Shown: in pieces, positions 50,664 through 58,995 of the stretch | Layout: every line of letters starts with the position of its first letter | How positions within the stretch are numbered: the first letter of the stretch is position 1 | Assembly: GCF_014701095.1 (NCBI RefSeq) | Contig: NZ_AP023439.1 | Coordinates: 2,530,001-2,594,000, forward strand | Reading direction: 5' to 3' | DNA length: 64,000 nucleotides | Source: Streptomyces tuirus | GTDB taxonomy: Bacteria; Actinomycetota; Actinomycetes; Streptomycetales; Streptomycetaceae | The notes under the pieces: model-generated | What the model was told of the DNA's origin: nothing | Databases searched by the model: none | What the model saw: the letters and a program-made list of their open reading frames with translations, nothing else | Program-made: the position numbers and the translations under genes

Positions 50664-52589
50664 TCAGCGCGTGTTCGCGTACAGCGCCTCGATCTGCTCG
50701 GCGTAGGCCGCCGTCGCCGCCTTGCGCTTGACCTTCAGGGACGGGGTCAGCAGCCCGTTCTCCTCGGTGAACTCGCCCTCGACGAGGGTGAAGGCGCGGA
50801 TCGACTCGGCGCGGGAGACGGCCTCGTTGGCGTGGTCCACGGCTTTCTGCACGTAGGCGCGCAGGCGTTCGTCTCCGACGAGGTCGGACATCGGGGTGTC
50901 GGCGGGGAGTCTGCGGACCGCGAGCCAGTGGGCGAGGGCCTCGGGGTCCAGGGTGATGAGGGCGGCGACGTAGGGGCGGTTGTCGCCGACGACGAGGCAC
51001 TGCCCGACGGGCGGGCGGCTGCGCAGGCGGTCCTCCAGGACGGCCGGGGAGACGTTCTTGCCGCCGGTGGTGACGAGGATGTCCTTCTTGCGGCCGGTGA
51101 TGGTGAGGTAGCCGTCCTCGTCGAGGGAGCCGAGGTCGCCGGTGGCGAACCAGCCGTCGTCCAGGACCTCCCCGGTCGCGTCCGGGTTGTTCCAGTAGGC
51201 GCCGAAGACGATGCCGCCCCGGATGAGGACCTCGCCGTCGTCGGCGATGCGGACGGCGGTGCCGGGGACCGGCAGGCCCACCGTGCCGGGGCGGGGGTCC
51301 AGGGGCGGGACGATGGTGGCGGCGGCGGTCGTCTCGGTGAGGCCGTAGCCCTCGTAGATCAGGATGCCGGCCGCGTAGAAGAAGAGGTTCAGGTCGCGGT
51401 CGAGGGGGCTGCCGCCGCTGATGGCGTAGCGCATGCGGCCGCCGAGTTCCTTGCGGATGCGGCGGTAGACCAGCAGGTCGTACAGGGCCCATGCGGCCCA
51501 CAGGCCCGGGCCGGGGCCTGTGCCCTTTCCCAGGAACCTGTCCATGTGGGCCGCGCCGAAGCGGACGGCGATGCGGTGGGCGCGCTCGAAGGAGGCGCCG
51601 CGGCCGAGCTTCTCGGCGGTGGCGCGGCCGGTGTCGTGGATCTTCTCGAAGAGGTAGGGGACGCCGACCAGGAAGGTCGGGCGGAACGCCCTGAGGGCCG
51701 GGCGGAGTTCGTCGGGCTTGATGCTCGGGCAGTGGCCGATCTCGATCCGGGCCATCAGGCAGGCGATCTGGAGGGTGCGGCCGAGGATGTGGGCGAGCGG
51801 GAGGAACAGCAGGGTCGAGGCGGTGTCGCCGGTGACCTCCTTGAACAGGGGGTGCAGGAGCTCGACGGTGTTGGCGGCCTCGGCGTGCAGGTTGGCGTGG
51901 GTGAGGACGCAGCCCTTGGGGCGGCCGGTGGTGCCGGAGGTGTAGCAGAGGGTCGCCGTCGTGGCGGGGGTCAGGGCGGTGCGGCGCTTGGTGACCTCCT
52001 CGTCGGTGATGTCCCGGCCGAGGGCGGTGAGGTCGTCGAGGGCGCCGTCGTCGAGCTGCCAGATCCGCGGGGGTTCGGGGTGGGCGGCCGTGCCGGTGCG
52101 GACCGTGCCGGCGTTGTCCGCGGTCTCCGTGACGACGTACCGGGCGCCCGAGTCGCGGACGATCCACTCCACCTGGTCGGCGGAGGAGGTGGCGTAGACC
52201 GGGACCGTCTGGCCGCCGGCGGACCAGATCGCGAAGTCCAGGACCGTCCACTCGTAGCGGGTGCGGGACATCACCGCGACGCGGCCGCCCGGTTCGAGGC
52301 CGGCGGCTATCAGTCCCTTGGCCACGGCGGTGACTTCGCGGGCGAAGGCCTCCGCCGTGACGGGCTGCCAGGTGCCGTGCCGTTCGCGGCGCAGAACCAC
52401 GGCATCCGGGGCCTCGGCCGCGTTGGTGTACGGGATGTCGGCGATGCTGCCGGTCGTCGGGCGGGGCGCGAGGGGAGCCACACGGGCCTCGCGGACGACT
52501 CCCCGCTCGTCCCTGACGGTCTCGGCCTTCGTGCGGATCGCCAGGCCGGTGCGCTGCTTCGCCCGTTGCAGATCCTTGCGTACGCCCAT
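50664..52589 (-). CDS. Long-chain fatty acid-CoA ligase (AMP-forming)
   Basis: The 641-aa enzyme has the AMP-binding P-loop motif LCYTSGTTGRPKGCVLTHAN, the VLTHANLHAEAANTVELLHP region, YEGYGLTETTAAATIVPPLD, TGDLGSLDEDGYLTITGRKK and a C-terminal lid Lys near LTPSLKVKRKAATAAYA. It activates fatty acids to acyl-CoA through an acyl-adenylate. It is transcribed toward rdlB. Its promoter region has two tandem palindromes likely bound by a TetR-type regulator. Confidence 0.93.
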   Translation of the reverse strand: MGVRKDLQRAKQRTGLAIRTKAETVRDERGVVREARVAPLAPRPTTGSIADIPYTNAAEAPDAVVLRRERHGTWQPVTAEAFAREVTAVAKGLIAAGLEPGGRVAVMSRTRYEWTVLDFAIWSAGGQTVPVYATSSADQVEWIVRDSGARYVVTETADNAGTVRTGTAAHPEPPRIWQLDDGALDDLTALGRDITDEEVTKRRTALTPATTATLCYTSGTTGRPKGCVLTHANLHAEAANTVELLHPLFKEVTGDTASTLLFLPLAHILGRTLQIACLMARIEIGHCPSIKPDELRPALRAFRPTFLVGVPYLFEKIHDTGRATAEKLGRGASFERAHRIAVRFGAAHMDRFLGKGTGPGPGLWAAWALYDLLVYRRIRKELGGRMRYAISGGSPLDRDLNLFFYAAGILIYEGYGLTETTAAATIVPPLDPRPGTVGLPVPGTAVRIADDGEVLIRGGIVFGAYWNNPDATGEVLDDGWFATGDLGSLDEDGYLTITGRKKDILVTTGGKNVSPAVLEDRLRSRPPVGQCLVVGDNRPYVAALITLDPEALAHWLAVRRLPADTPMSDLVGDERLRAYVQKAVDHANEAVSRAESIRAFTLVEGEFTEENGLLTPSLKVKRKAATAAYAEQIEALYANTR

Positions 52590-52634
52590 GACGGCTCCCG
52601 GTCGCGGATGAGGCTGACGTGCTGCCGTACTTAC

Positions 52635-52664
52635 TTACTCCGAAGTAAACTTACTCGGAAGTAA
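52635..52664. promoter_or_regulatory. Two tandem TTACT-N4-AGTAA operators
   Basis: TTACTCCGAAGTAA (52635-52648) and TTACTCGGAAGTAA (52651-52664), 16 bp apart centre to centre, about 45 bp before the acyl-CoA ligase start. They resemble sites of TetR-type fatty-acid regulators, but no regulator gene is adjacent. Confidence 0.6.
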
Positions 52665-52685
52665 GCGTAGGTCAATGGCTCCGGG

Positions 52686-54185
52686 TCACATCAGGCGGTT
52701 CGCGGTGGCGATCGCCTCGGCGAGCCCGCGGAGCTCCTCGCTCTCCGTGCTGTCGGCCAAGTCGTCGGCGTGGTCGGCGAGTTCGGTGAGCCGCGGGGCG
52801 TCGGGCAGGTCGCTTTCGCCGCGGCCGAGGGCGTCGGCGAAGTAGGCGGCGGTGGCGGTGGTCCGCAGGCCGCGGCCCGCGCTCCAGACGGAGTCGTCGA
52901 GGGCGTCGGTCTCCAGGTCGCCGGTCTCCTCGTGCGGGTCGCGGGTCTCGGGGTCGAGCCAGCGGACGGTGGCGGTGGCGAGGTGGCCCTCGGCGCCGGG
53001 CACGGTGCGGACGGCGTACAGGGCGGTGACGGTGTGGCCCGGGCCGACCTCGCCGCCGTCCACGCGGTCGTCGCGGAAGTCCTCGTCGGCGACGCGGCGG
53101 TTGTCGTAGCCGACGAGGTGGAACTCCTGAACCGTCTCCGGGTCGAAGGCGACCTGGGCCTTGGCGTCACGGGCGGTGAGCTCGACGTTGCGCGGGAGTT
53201 GCTGGGAGAAGACCTTGCGGGCCTCGTCGGAGTCGGACACGTAGGCGGTGTGGCCGTCGCCCCTGTCGGCGAGGCGCTCCATGAGGGCGTCGCCGTAGTC
53301 GCTGCCGACGCCGACGCCGAAGAGGGTGATGCCGTGCTCGCGGCGCTCGTCGGAGACGCGTTCCAGGATGCTGTCCGCGTCGGTGTCGCCGGTGTTGGCG
53401 AGGGCGTCGGAGATGAGGACGACCCGGTTGGTGGCGCCCTCGCGCAGGCCCTCGACGGCCGTCTCGTAGCCGGTCTCGACGCCGGCGCCGAGGTTGGTGG
53501 AGTCCTGGGTGTCCAGGTCGGATACGGCGTCCTGGATCTCGTCGCGGTTGCCGTCGAGGCGGGTCATCGGCAGGACGGTCTCGGCCTCGTCGCTGAAGGT
53601 GACGAGCGCGACCGAGTCGTCGTCGCGCAGCCGGTCCGTCATCACGGAGAGGGACTCCTGGGCGAGGTCGAGGCGGCCCGGTTCGGCCATGGAGCCCGAG
53701 ACGTCGATGACGAAGGTGAGGGCGGCGGGCGGGCGTTCGCCGGTGGGCCCGGTGGTGCGGGTGGCGAGGCCGACGCGGACCAGGGACCAGTCCTCGTCGT
53801 CGGTGCGGGCGCCGTCGACGGTGACCGAGAAGCCGTCGCCGCCGGGGCGGTCGTAGTCCTGGCGGAAGCTGTTGACGAACTCCTCGGGGCGGACCGTCGA
53901 CGGGTCGGGCAGCCGGCCGTCGGCGAGGGCGCGGCGGGCGTAGTCGTAGGAGGCGGTGTCGACGTCCAGGGCGAAGGTGGAGAGGTGGTCGGGGTCCTCC
54001 CGGCGGTCGTACCGTTCGTCGGCGTCCTGGCCCTCGGCCGGGGCGGGCTGACCCGCGCTGTAGTCGGGGCGGTCGGCCGCCTTGCTGCCCTCGCCGGTGT
54101 CGGCACCCCCGCTGCACGCCGTGAGCAGCAGGCCGCTCGCCGCCGTGAGCGCGAGCAGCGCTGTCCGTGTGCGGAACCGCTCCAT
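52686..54185 (-). CDS. von Willebrand factor type A lipoprotein (YfbK-like)
   Basis: The 499-aa protein has a lipobox (LLTACSGG) after a short signal, a vWF-bound N-terminal domain (STFALDVDTASYDYARRALA; RPEEFVNSFRQDY), a VWA domain with the MIDAS motif FVIDVSGSMAEPGRLDLAQE and a Thr/Asp in TNLGAGVETGY, and a C-terminal DUF3520-like part. It is anchored to the membrane outside and probably binds other proteins through a metal ion. ATG at 54185 has AGGGGG eight bases before it. Confidence 0.9.
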   Translation of the reverse strand: MERFRTRTALLALTAASGLLLTACSGGADTGEGSKAADRPDYSAGQPAPAEGQDADERYDRREDPDHLSTFALDVDTASYDYARRALADGRLPDPSTVRPEEFVNSFRQDYDRPGGDGFSVTVDGARTDDEDWSLVRVGLATRTTGPTGERPPAALTFVIDVSGSMAEPGRLDLAQESLSVMTDRLRDDDSVALVTFSDEAETVLPMTRLDGNRDEIQDAVSDLDTQDSTNLGAGVETGYETAVEGLREGATNRVVLISDALANTGDTDADSILERVSDERREHGITLFGVGVGSDYGDALMERLADRGDGHTAYVSDSDEARKVFSQQLPRNVELTARDAKAQVAFDPETVQEFHLVGYDNRRVADEDFRDDRVDGGEVGPGHTVTALYAVRTVPGAEGHLATATVRWLDPETRDPHEETGDLETDALDDSVWSAGRGLRTTATAAYFADALGRGESDLPDAPRLTELADHADDLADSTESEELRGLAEAIATANRLM

Positions 54186-54333
54186 CGTCCGTACCCCCTG
54201 CATCCGTTGACGTCGGCTTCTTGCGACTGTGACGGCGCGGGGGGCCGGAACGTGCGGTACGGGGGGTTGCGGAAGCGTCTCGAAGCGGCCACGGGGGCGG
54301 CCCTCTGAGACCGGTAGGTGACCCTCCATTGAC

Positions 54334-55200
54334 CTACGAGACGACGTCCTTGCGGGCGAAACCGCGGAAGGCCAGGGCGAACAGCACCAGCGCGTACGTT
54401 ACGGAGATCGAGGTGCCCTGGATCATGTCCGACCACTCCAGCTGGGGCCGGACGGCGTCGAGCCAGGCGTACTGCCAGTGCGCGGGCAGGAAGTGGCGCC
54501 AGTCGCCGAGGGCCGTCACCTCGTCGAGGACACTGCCGATGATCGTGAGGAACACCGCGCCGCCGACCGCGCCGAGCGGGGCGTCCGTCCGGGTCGACAG
54601 CCAGAACGCGAGGGCGGCGGTGACCAGTTGGGACACCATGATGTACGCGACGACGATCAGGATGCGCTGGGCCGCCGTGCCGGTGGACAGGCTGCCGCCG
54701 GTGGGGAGTTCGAGGGGGCCCCAGCCGTAGGCGGCCGTCCCGACGAGCAGGGCGACGACCGGGAGCAGGACCATCGCCGCGAAGCTCAGGGTGAGTCCGA
54801 CGGCGAGCTTGGACCACAGCAGCCGGGCTCGGGGCACCGGGGCGGCGAGCAGATAGCGCAGGGAGGACCAGCTGGCCTCCGAGGCGACGGTGTCGCCGCA
54901 GAACAGGGCGACGGGGATGACGAGCAGGAAGCCGGCGGCTGAGAAGAGGTTGACCGCGGCGAAGTTGGCCCCGGACGCGGTCGCCGTGTCCATGAGGTTC
55001 ACGCGGTTGTTGTTGCCGCCCGGGTCGCCGCCGACCTGGAAGGCGATGAGCAGGATGACCGGCAGGGCGAACAGGACACCGCCCATGACCATCGTGCGGC
55101 GCCGCTTCAGCTGCCGGACCAGCTCGACGCGGAAGGGCAGGGTGCGGCCCGCGCGGTAGCCGTCGGCGACCTCGACGGGAGGCTCGGCGAGCGTGCTCAT
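54334..55200 (-). CDS. ABC-2 type transporter permease
   Basis: The 288-aa membrane protein has about six segments (MVMGGVLFALPVILLIAFQV; GFLLVIPVALFCGDTVASEA; LALSFAAMVLLPVVALLVGT-like; AVFLTIIGSVLDEV), the ABC-2 permease layout. Its start overlaps the stop of the hydrolase-ATPase fusion gene (ATGA), so it is the permease of that ATPase. Confidence 0.85.
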   Translation of the reverse strand: MSTLAEPPVEVADGYRAGRTLPFRVELVRQLKRRRTMVMGGVLFALPVILLIAFQVGGDPGGNNNRVNLMDTATASGANFAAVNLFSAAGFLLVIPVALFCGDTVASEASWSSLRYLLAAPVPRARLLWSKLAVGLTLSFAAMVLLPVVALLVGTAAYGWGPLELPTGGSLSTGTAAQRILIVVAYIMVSQLVTAALAFWLSTRTDAPLGAVGGAVFLTIIGSVLDEVTALGDWRHFLPAHWQYAWLDAVRPQLEWSDMIQGTSISVTYALVLFALAFRGFARKDVVS

Positions 55201-57854
55201 GCTTCGGCTCCGATCAGGGTGAGGAAGGCGTCCTCCAGGCGGCGGTGCGGGCCGACCGACCGCACCGGCACGTCGAGACGTACGAGTTCGGCGATCAGAC
55301 GCTGCGGGGAGCCGTCGGCGTCGAGCTGCACGAGGAGGCCCTCGTCGGTGCGCACGGCCGAGGCGACGCCCGGCAGCGCGGCGACCTTCTCCACGACGGG
55401 CCCGTCCACGGGCGCGGCCGTGCCGACGAGGAGGGTGTCGCCCGAGCCGACGATGTCCGCGACCGGGCCCGCCTGGACGAGCTGCCCGTGGTCCATCACG
55501 ACCAGGTGGGTGCAGGTCTGCTCGACCTCAGCGAGGAGGTGGCTGGAGACGATGACCGTGCGGCCGGCTGCGGCGTAGCGGATCATCACCTCGCGCATCT
55601 CGCGGATCTGGGGCGGGTCGAGGCCGTTGGTCGGCTCGTCGAGGATGAGCAGGTCCGGCAGGCCGAGCATGGCCTGGGCGATGGCGAGGCGCTGGCGCAT
55701 GCCCTGGGAGTAGGTGCGCACCGCGCGGGCGAGGGCGTCGCCGAGGCCCGCGATCTCCAGGGCCTCCTCCAGGTGCGCGTCCTCGGGCGGACGGCCCGTC
55801 GCGCGCCAGTACAGCTCCAGGTTCTCGCGGCCGGACAGGTGTGGCAGGAAGCCCGCGCCCTCGACGAAGGCGCCGACCCGGGAGAGGACCGGGGCGCCGG
55901 GGGCGATGGCGTGGCCGAAGACGCGGATCTCGCCGTCGTCGGGCTTGATCAGGCCCATCAGCATGCGCAGGGTGGTCGTCTTACCGGCGCCGTTGGGGCC
56001 GAGCAGTCCGAGGACCTGGCCCTTGTCCACGCGGAAGGAGAGGTCCTTGACGGCGTACCGGTCGGTGGACTTCGCGTACCGCTTGGTGAGGTCCGTGATC
56101 TGGAGCGGGACTTCGGCGAGCCCGGGGTCGGGCGGGGCGGGGGCGGCGGTGCGACGGCGGCCCGTGACGATCAGGGCCGAGGCGATCACGGCGCCGGCGA
56201 TCGGCATCCACCACACCCAGGCGGGCAGCCCGCCCTGGCTGTCGCGCTGTCCCAGGGCCGACGGGACCGACAGATCGCCCTTGAGGGAGACGGTGTACGT
56301 AGCCGGGGTGACCGGGGAGGCGTAGCCGAGGTCCGTCGAGGCTAGGACCAGGCGCAGCCGGTGGCCGTCGTCGATCTCGTGGTCGATCGCCGGGAGGTTG
56401 ACGGTGACGTCCTTGCCGGCCTTGGCGCCCTCGACCCTGAGGGGCGTGACGAGCTGGGAGGGCAGCACCTGCTGCATGCCGCCGCCGGGGCCGACGTCGT
56501 AGAGCTTGGCGAAGAGCACGGCGTCGTCGCCGGTGGACTTGACGTGGACGGTGGCGGTGGGCGAGCCGGTGATCTGGACGTCGTCCCGGAAGGGCTTCGA
56601 CTCGAACGCGGCGAACTGGCCGGGGAAGTCGAGGGAGACGCCGATGCCGAGCGTGGAGAGCTGGCTGAGTCCGCCGGCGCCGCCGAGGCCGGGCAGGGCG
56701 GAGACGCCGGGCGGGCTGGCGCCGGGCGGGTTGTCGAAGCGCTGCTCGCGGCCGGCCAGGGCGATGGAGCGCTGTTCGGCCTCCAGGCCGGGGTAGCGGT
56801 CCGAGGTCACGCCGGTCAGGCGGGGTTCGCCGTCGCCGGAGCCCCGGCCGAGGGTGCGGGTGACGCGGAAGGCGGGGCCGGGGTCGGCGCCCTTGTCGTC
56901 CTTCAGGTAGCGGTCGAACCAGGAGGTGACGCGGCCTTCGACGCGGCCGGTCTCCATGTCGCCGCCGTCGTGCCCGCCGGCGATCCAGTCGACGTCGACG
57001 GGGGCGCCGTTGGCGTGGATCGTCTTCGCGGCCCGGTCGGCCTGGCCGAGCGGGAAGAGGGAGTCGGACTGGCCCTGCATCAGCAGGACCGGCACCTTGA
57101 TGTTCCGGCCGACGGCGGACGGGGAGCGCTCTTCGAGCAGCTTGCGCGCCTCGGCGTCGGGCTCGCCCGACTCGGCGACGCGCTCGTACATCCGGCACAG
57201 CGCGGGCTCGAACTTCTCGCAGCCGCCGCCGGAGTTGACGAAGATGCCGGCCCAGAGCTTCTTGAACACGCCGTTCGGGAAGAGGGCGTCGGCGAGGTTC
57301 CAGTACGTGATCGCCGGGGCGATGGCGTCGACACGGGTGTCGTGGCCCGCGGTGAGCAGCGCGATCGCGCCGCCGTAGGAGGCGCCGGCCATGCCGACGC
57401 GGGGGTCGCCCTTCTTGTCGAGCTCGACCTGGGGCTGCTTCGCGAGCCAGTCGATGAGCCTGGAGACGTCGGCGACCTCGCCCTTCGGGTCGTTCAGCCC
57501 GATCCTGCCGTTCGACTTGCCGAAGCCGCGGGCCGACCAGGTCAGCACGGCGTAGCCGTCCCGGGCGAGGTCCTCGGCCTGCTGCCGTACGTCGTTCTTG
57601 CTGCCGCCGAAGCCGTGTCCGAGCAGGACGGCGGGGCGGCGGCGGTCTCCTGTGGAGGTGAAGAAGGAGGTGTCGATGCGGATGCCGTCGCCGGTGGGCA
57701 GGGCCCGGTCCTCGCGGTGGACCGGGGGTGTCTCGTCGTTCGCGACGGCGGTCCATGTGCCCGCGCCCGCGAGGACGACGACGGCGGCCCCGGCGGCGAG
57801 GAGCCTCCGGGGCCTCCGAAGCAGCCCGGTGAGTCCGGGCAGTCGAAGATCCAT
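55197..57854 (-). CDS. Fusion: secreted-type alpha/beta hydrolase, membrane segment, ABC ATPase
   Basis: The 885-aa protein has three parts. Residues about 15-35 are an N-terminal membrane anchor; 50-540 are an S15/CocE-type hydrolase with nucleophile GMAGASYGGAIALL, Asp in LMQGQSDSLFP and His in AGGHDGGDME, and the beta-sandwich C-terminal domain; about 550-575 are a second membrane segment; 590-885 are an ABC ATPase with Walker A GPNGAGKT, signature YSQGMRQRLA and Walker B LLILDEPTNGLD. The hydrolase would be outside and the ATPase inside. The permease gene follows with ATGA overlap. Confidence 0.88.
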   Translation of the reverse strand: MDLRLPGLTGLLRRPRRLLAAGAAVVVLAGAGTWTAVANDETPPVHREDRALPTGDGIRIDTSFFTSTGDRRRPAVLLGHGFGGSKNDVRQQAEDLARDGYAVLTWSARGFGKSNGRIGLNDPKGEVADVSRLIDWLAKQPQVELDKKGDPRVGMAGASYGGAIALLTAGHDTRVDAIAPAITYWNLADALFPNGVFKKLWAGIFVNSGGGCEKFEPALCRMYERVAESGEPDAEARKLLEERSPSAVGRNIKVPVLLMQGQSDSLFPLGQADRAAKTIHANGAPVDVDWIAGGHDGGDMETGRVEGRVTSWFDRYLKDDKGADPGPAFRVTRTLGRGSGDGEPRLTGVTSDRYPGLEAEQRSIALAGREQRFDNPPGASPPGVSALPGLGGAGGLSQLSTLGIGVSLDFPGQFAAFESKPFRDDVQITGSPTATVHVKSTGDDAVLFAKLYDVGPGGGMQQVLPSQLVTPLRVEGAKAGKDVTVNLPAIDHEIDDGHRLRLVLASTDLGYASPVTPATYTVSLKGDLSVPSALGQRDSQGGLPAWVWWMPIAGAVIASALIVTGRRRTAAPAPPDPGLAEVPLQITDLTKRYAKSTDRYAVKDLSFRVDKGQVLGLLGPNGAGKTTTLRMLMGLIKPDDGEIRVFGHAIAPGAPVLSRVGAFVEGAGFLPHLSGRENLELYWRATGRPPEDAHLEEALEIAGLGDALARAVRTYSQGMRQRLAIAQAMLGLPDLLILDEPTNGLDPPQIREMREVMIRYAAAGRTVIVSSHLLAEVEQTCTHLVVMDHGQLVQAGPVADIVGSGDTLLVGTAAPVDGPVVEKVAALPGVASAVRTDEGLLVQLDADGSPQRLIAELVRLDVPVRSVGPHRRLEDAFLTLIGAEA

Positions 57855-58094
57855 GCGTCAACGGTACGGGGTGAAGCTGTCGATGAGTTGTCGACCGTGG
57901 GTCGATACGGCACCCCTCCCAGAGGAGTACGAGGCTCCTCGGCATACCGCGTCCGCGGTACGCCGGCCAGGGACACCCGCCGCGTTCGGGATTCCGTGTC
58001 CTTGGATCGGTGGCCGGAGCACCGACCCGACATCCCTTTTATATGTGAACAATTCCCGAGAGGAGAATGGAAGCACAAACGGAGTCTCAAATTC

Positions 58095-58110
58095 CGCGAA
58101 AATATTCGCG
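58095..58110. promoter_or_regulatory. 16-bp inverted repeat upstream of the RiPP regulator
   Basis: CGCGAA, four bases, TTCGCG. It lies just upstream of the Crp-type site in an unusually A/T-rich stretch. Confidence 0.45.
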
Positions 58111-58128
58111 ATGTGATCCCCGTCACAT
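58111..58128. promoter_or_regulatory. Perfect Crp-type binding site
   Basis: ATGTGATCCCCGTCACAT is an 18-bp palindrome (arms ATGTGA and TCACAT) that fits both the E. coli CRP pattern TGTGA-N6-TCACA and the Streptomyces Crp pattern GTG-N6-GNCAC. It is centred about 56 bp before the start point predicted from the next promoter, a position suited to activation. Confidence 0.65.
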
Positions 58129-58138
58129 GGGTAAAGCA

Positions 58139-58169
58139 TTGATCAAGCGAAGTCGGCTCTTCTTATACT
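58139..58169 (+). promoter_or_regulatory. Sigma-70-type promoter for the RiPP regulator region
   Basis: TTGATC (58139-58144), 19-base spacer, TATACT (58164-58169). The -10 is good, the spacer is long. Transcription would start near 58176 and read through the small ORF(s) into the LuxR-type gene, leaving a leader of about 355 bases. Confidence 0.5.
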
Positions 58170-58212
58170 GTCCGGGTGGGCGATCGCTGTCCGGACGGGT
58201 GACTCCACGGAC

Positions 58213-58353
58213 ATGCCACTTCCCTTCCACATCCCGCCGGGAAGGCGCTTTCGAAGGGCCGTCCGCAGCGTCCGCGTGACCGAACAGCTAGGGGGAAGAA
58301 TGCTGCACGCCACCAGGACCCACACGATGAGTCCGTACCAGCTCAGTTTCTGA
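58213..58353 (+). CDS. Possible small ORF (46 aa, or 17 aa from an internal ATG)
   Basis: The frame from ATG 58213 gives an Arg-rich 46-aa protein (MPLPFHIPPGRRFRRAVRSV and so on). The internal ATG at 58300 has a strong AGGGGGAAG just before it and would give MLHATRTHTMSPYQLSF, 17 aa, with high G/C third positions. It has no Cys and does not look like a lanthipeptide precursor. A leader peptide of the downstream gene is one option. The 57855-58530 gap contains only this and the sites above. Confidence 0.35.
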   Translation: MPLPFHIPPGRRFRRAVRSVRVTEQLGGRMLHATRTHTMSPYQLSF

Positions 58354-58530
58354 TCAGTAGCTCCGCCTGACGCCCGCCGCAGAGGATCTTCGCTCCACCG
58401 CATTCCTCTTTCTCGACGGCTGACATACCCACCCGCGGGACAGCTGTGCGGCCAGGTGAGCAAACAACTCTCATGCCATCGGGCGGAGTTCCGACGCCCC
58501 ACCGTCGGCCAAAAACATGAGGATTGACAG

Positions 58531-58755
58531 GTGCCACTGAACAGTTCCTTGCGAGAGCCCCACCTCAGATTAGGGAACGATCACTTGAGAATATTGCAAC
58601 TCGTCTCCCAGGGCTGCACCATGACACAGGTGGCCAGACGAATGGAGATGAGCGACCGCACACTGCGTCGTAAACTCAGGTCGATCTGCGACTGCGTCGA
58701 CGTGGAAACCCCGATAGAAGCGGTGGTGTGGGCCGTGCGTCGAAGAATCATCTGA
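58531..58755 (+). CDS. LuxR/GerE-type DNA-binding protein without sensor domain, contains a TTA codon
   Basis: The 74-aa product is only the helix-turn-helix of the LuxR/NarL class: LGNDHLRILQLVSQGCTMTQ, VARRMEMSDRTLRRKLRSIC and IEAVVWAVRRRII. There is no receiver or ligand domain. Codon 14 (58570-58572) is TTA, the codon read by the bldA tRNA in Streptomyces, so translation should be limited to late growth. The start is GTG at 58531. A strong terminator follows, so it is a single-gene transcript and likely regulates the RiPP operon downstream. Confidence 0.8.
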   Translation: MPLNSSLREPHLRLGNDHLRILQLVSQGCTMTQVARRMEMSDRTLRRKLRSICDCVDVETPIEAVVWAVRRRII

Positions 58756-58788
58756 TCCGGGAGCGCACGGCAGGCAGATCGATGCGGT

Positions 58789-58825
58789 GGCGGGTGACGG
58801 TTAGCGGAGGAAACCGTCACCCGCC
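58789..58825 (+). terminator. Strong terminator after the LuxR-type gene
   Basis: GGCGGGTGACGGTT and AACCGTCACCCGCC are perfect 14-bp arms, followed by the pyrimidine-rich GCTCTTCTTTTCC. Confidence 0.85.
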
Positions 58826-58995
58826 GCTCTTCTTTTCCGTCCGCCGCGTCCCCGCTTCACCGCCCCCGCCCCCGGCTCCGTGACCTGTCACGCCGCCGGG
58901 CGGCCTTGCGAACCGCCGCACCCGGGCCCCGCCGGCCGTGGCCGATGCCGGTCAATTCGTTGTCCGGCGGCAGCGCCCCGCGATAGAAAGCCGGT

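Noticed and set aside
50121..52664. 847-aa plus-strand frame and 683-aa minus-strand frame around the acyl-CoA ligase
   Set aside because: Low-complexity shadows of rdlB and the ligase gene, which have clear motifs.
58067..58279. 70-aa plus-strand ORF with an AGGAG directly before the ATG
   Set aside because: Spacing to the ATG is too short, the frame overlaps the Crp site and promoter, and the composition is not coding-like; not a credible precursor.
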